Part shown: positions 63,720 through 64,000 of the stretch, piece after piece | Layout of the letters: every line of letters starts with the position of its first letter | Numbering within the stretch: position 1 is the stretch's first letter | Source of the DNA: Actinoplanes siamensis | Lineage (GTDB): Bacteria; Actinomycetota; Actinomycetes; Mycobacteriales; Micromonosporaceae | Assembly: GCF_016862395.1 (NCBI RefSeq) | Contig: NZ_BOMW01000006.1 | Coordinates: 124,001 to 188,000, forward strand | DNA: 64,000 nt | Direction of reading: 5' to 3' | Translations under genes and position numbers: made by a program | Notes under the pieces: model-generated | Databases searched by the model: none | The model's input: only the letters and a program-made list of their open reading frames with translations | Told to the model about the DNA's origin: nothing

Positions 63720-64000
63720 ATGACGATCACCGACGCGCCCCCTCAGACGCGCCCGGCCCGCCGCACCGGCGTGACCGTTCTGCTCTGGCTCCTGCTCGCT
63801 CCGGGACTGGTCTGGACCGGGTTCCGGCTCGGCGGGTGGGAGCCGGGCCGGTTGATCCAGATGATGGCCTTCACCCCGTACGTCGCCCTCGGGGTGGTGA
63901 TCCTCGCCGTCCTGGCGCTGGCCCTCCGGCGCTGGGCGGCGGGGATCGTGGCGGCGCTGGCCGCCGTGGCTCTGGTGGCGTGCGTGCTGCCGCGCGCCCT
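63720..64000 (+). CDS. Membrane-anchored endonuclease/exonuclease/phosphatase-family protein (partial)
   Basis: 93 codons are visible before the right edge. Three hydrophobic segments (about 19-36, 51-66, 72-88) follow a short basic N-terminus; FTPYVALGVVIL between segments is characteristic of actinobacterial EEP proteins related to VanJ, whose enzymatic domain would lie beyond the edge. The family call is by N-terminus only. Confidence 0.6.
   Translation, partial: MTITDAPPQTRPARRTGVTVLLWLLLAPGLVWTGFRLGGWEPGRLIQMMAFTPYVALGVVILAVLALALRRWAAGIVAALAAVALVACVLPRA

Overview
The window is a G+C-rich actinobacterial chromosome segment, most likely from a Micromonosporaceae member such as Actinoplanes or a relative. 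The family is an inference; the phylum is well supported. Supporting markers are an HU protein with a long Lys/Ala/Thr tail (hupB type), MutT1-type NUDIX/phosphoglycerate-mutase fusion next to ppk1, a CofC/FbiD-like F420 enzyme, an NdgR-type IclR regulator divergent from leuCD, a SepIVA-like coiled-coil protein, LAxTG (class E sortase) wall proteins, a GlnR box array before amtB, and many GTG/TTG starts with AGGAGG-type ribosome binding sites. Gene order broadly follows the conserved actinobacterial series coaD-rsmD-recG-DAK-rpmB, sepIVA-yceD-rpmF-plsX-rnc-fpg-smc-ftsY, thiL-ddl-gpsA-plsC-cofC-ppk1-mutT1-hupB-leuD-leuC-ndgR.

Layout. 1-6 kb: surface-glycan genes (partial membrane protein, GtrB-like and GtrA-like proteins, a secreted CAP protein, a membrane-anchored methyltransferase and a large GT2 protein). 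5.9-10.1 kb: nitrogen control operon amtB-glnB-glnD on the minus strand behind a GlnR box array. 10.1-19.5 kb: an aminoglycoside-phosphotransferase-fold kinase, ftsY, then a small island (PhoD-like phosphatase, DinB-like protein, lipoprotein, HAD hydrolase), then smc. 19.5-26.2 kb: a minisatellite, a strong terminator, a short coiled-coil gene, a 1-kb gene-free stretch and a three-gene Pel-like exopolysaccharide module, all placed between smc and fpg. 26.4-31.5 kb: fpg, a GT-C mannosyltransferase-like protein, rnc, plsX, rpmF, yceD and sepIVA, transcribed together on the minus strand. 31.5-40.5 kb: coaD, rsmD, a tandem pair of LAxTG wall proteins on the opposite strand, then a DUF952 gene, recG, a DAK/FakA-like protein and rpmB.

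40-52 kb: GNAT, thiL, a stand-alone RAM domain protein, a DUF3515 protein, ddl, a dual-specificity-phosphatase-like protein whose catalytic Cys is Ser, a zinc-ribbon protein with a cystathionine-lyase-type enzyme, gpsA-plsC, cofC, a tiny CSD-like protein, ppk1 and mutT1. 52-57 kb: hupB, leuD, leuC, ndgR and an AHL-lactonase-like metallo-beta-lactamase-fold enzyme. 56.9-57.9 kb: two identical tRNA-Glu(CUC) genes flanking a 57-bp minisatellite, then tRNA-Gln(CUG). 58-64 kb: FAH-family enzyme, a putative DNA glycosylase-like protein, arfB, an M16 peptidase pair and the start of a membrane-anchored EEP-family protein.

The most unusual unit is the Pel-like module (21,192-26,174): a PelF-like GT4 protein whose donor-binding residues look degenerate, a 12-segment PelG-like membrane protein carrying about 560 residues of disordered N-terminus with three copies of an E-T-[LF]-L-F motif, and a short spherulin-4-like protein. 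Together they suggest a minimal, divergent polysaccharide synthesis and export system. No IS element, prophage, integron or CRISPR array was seen.
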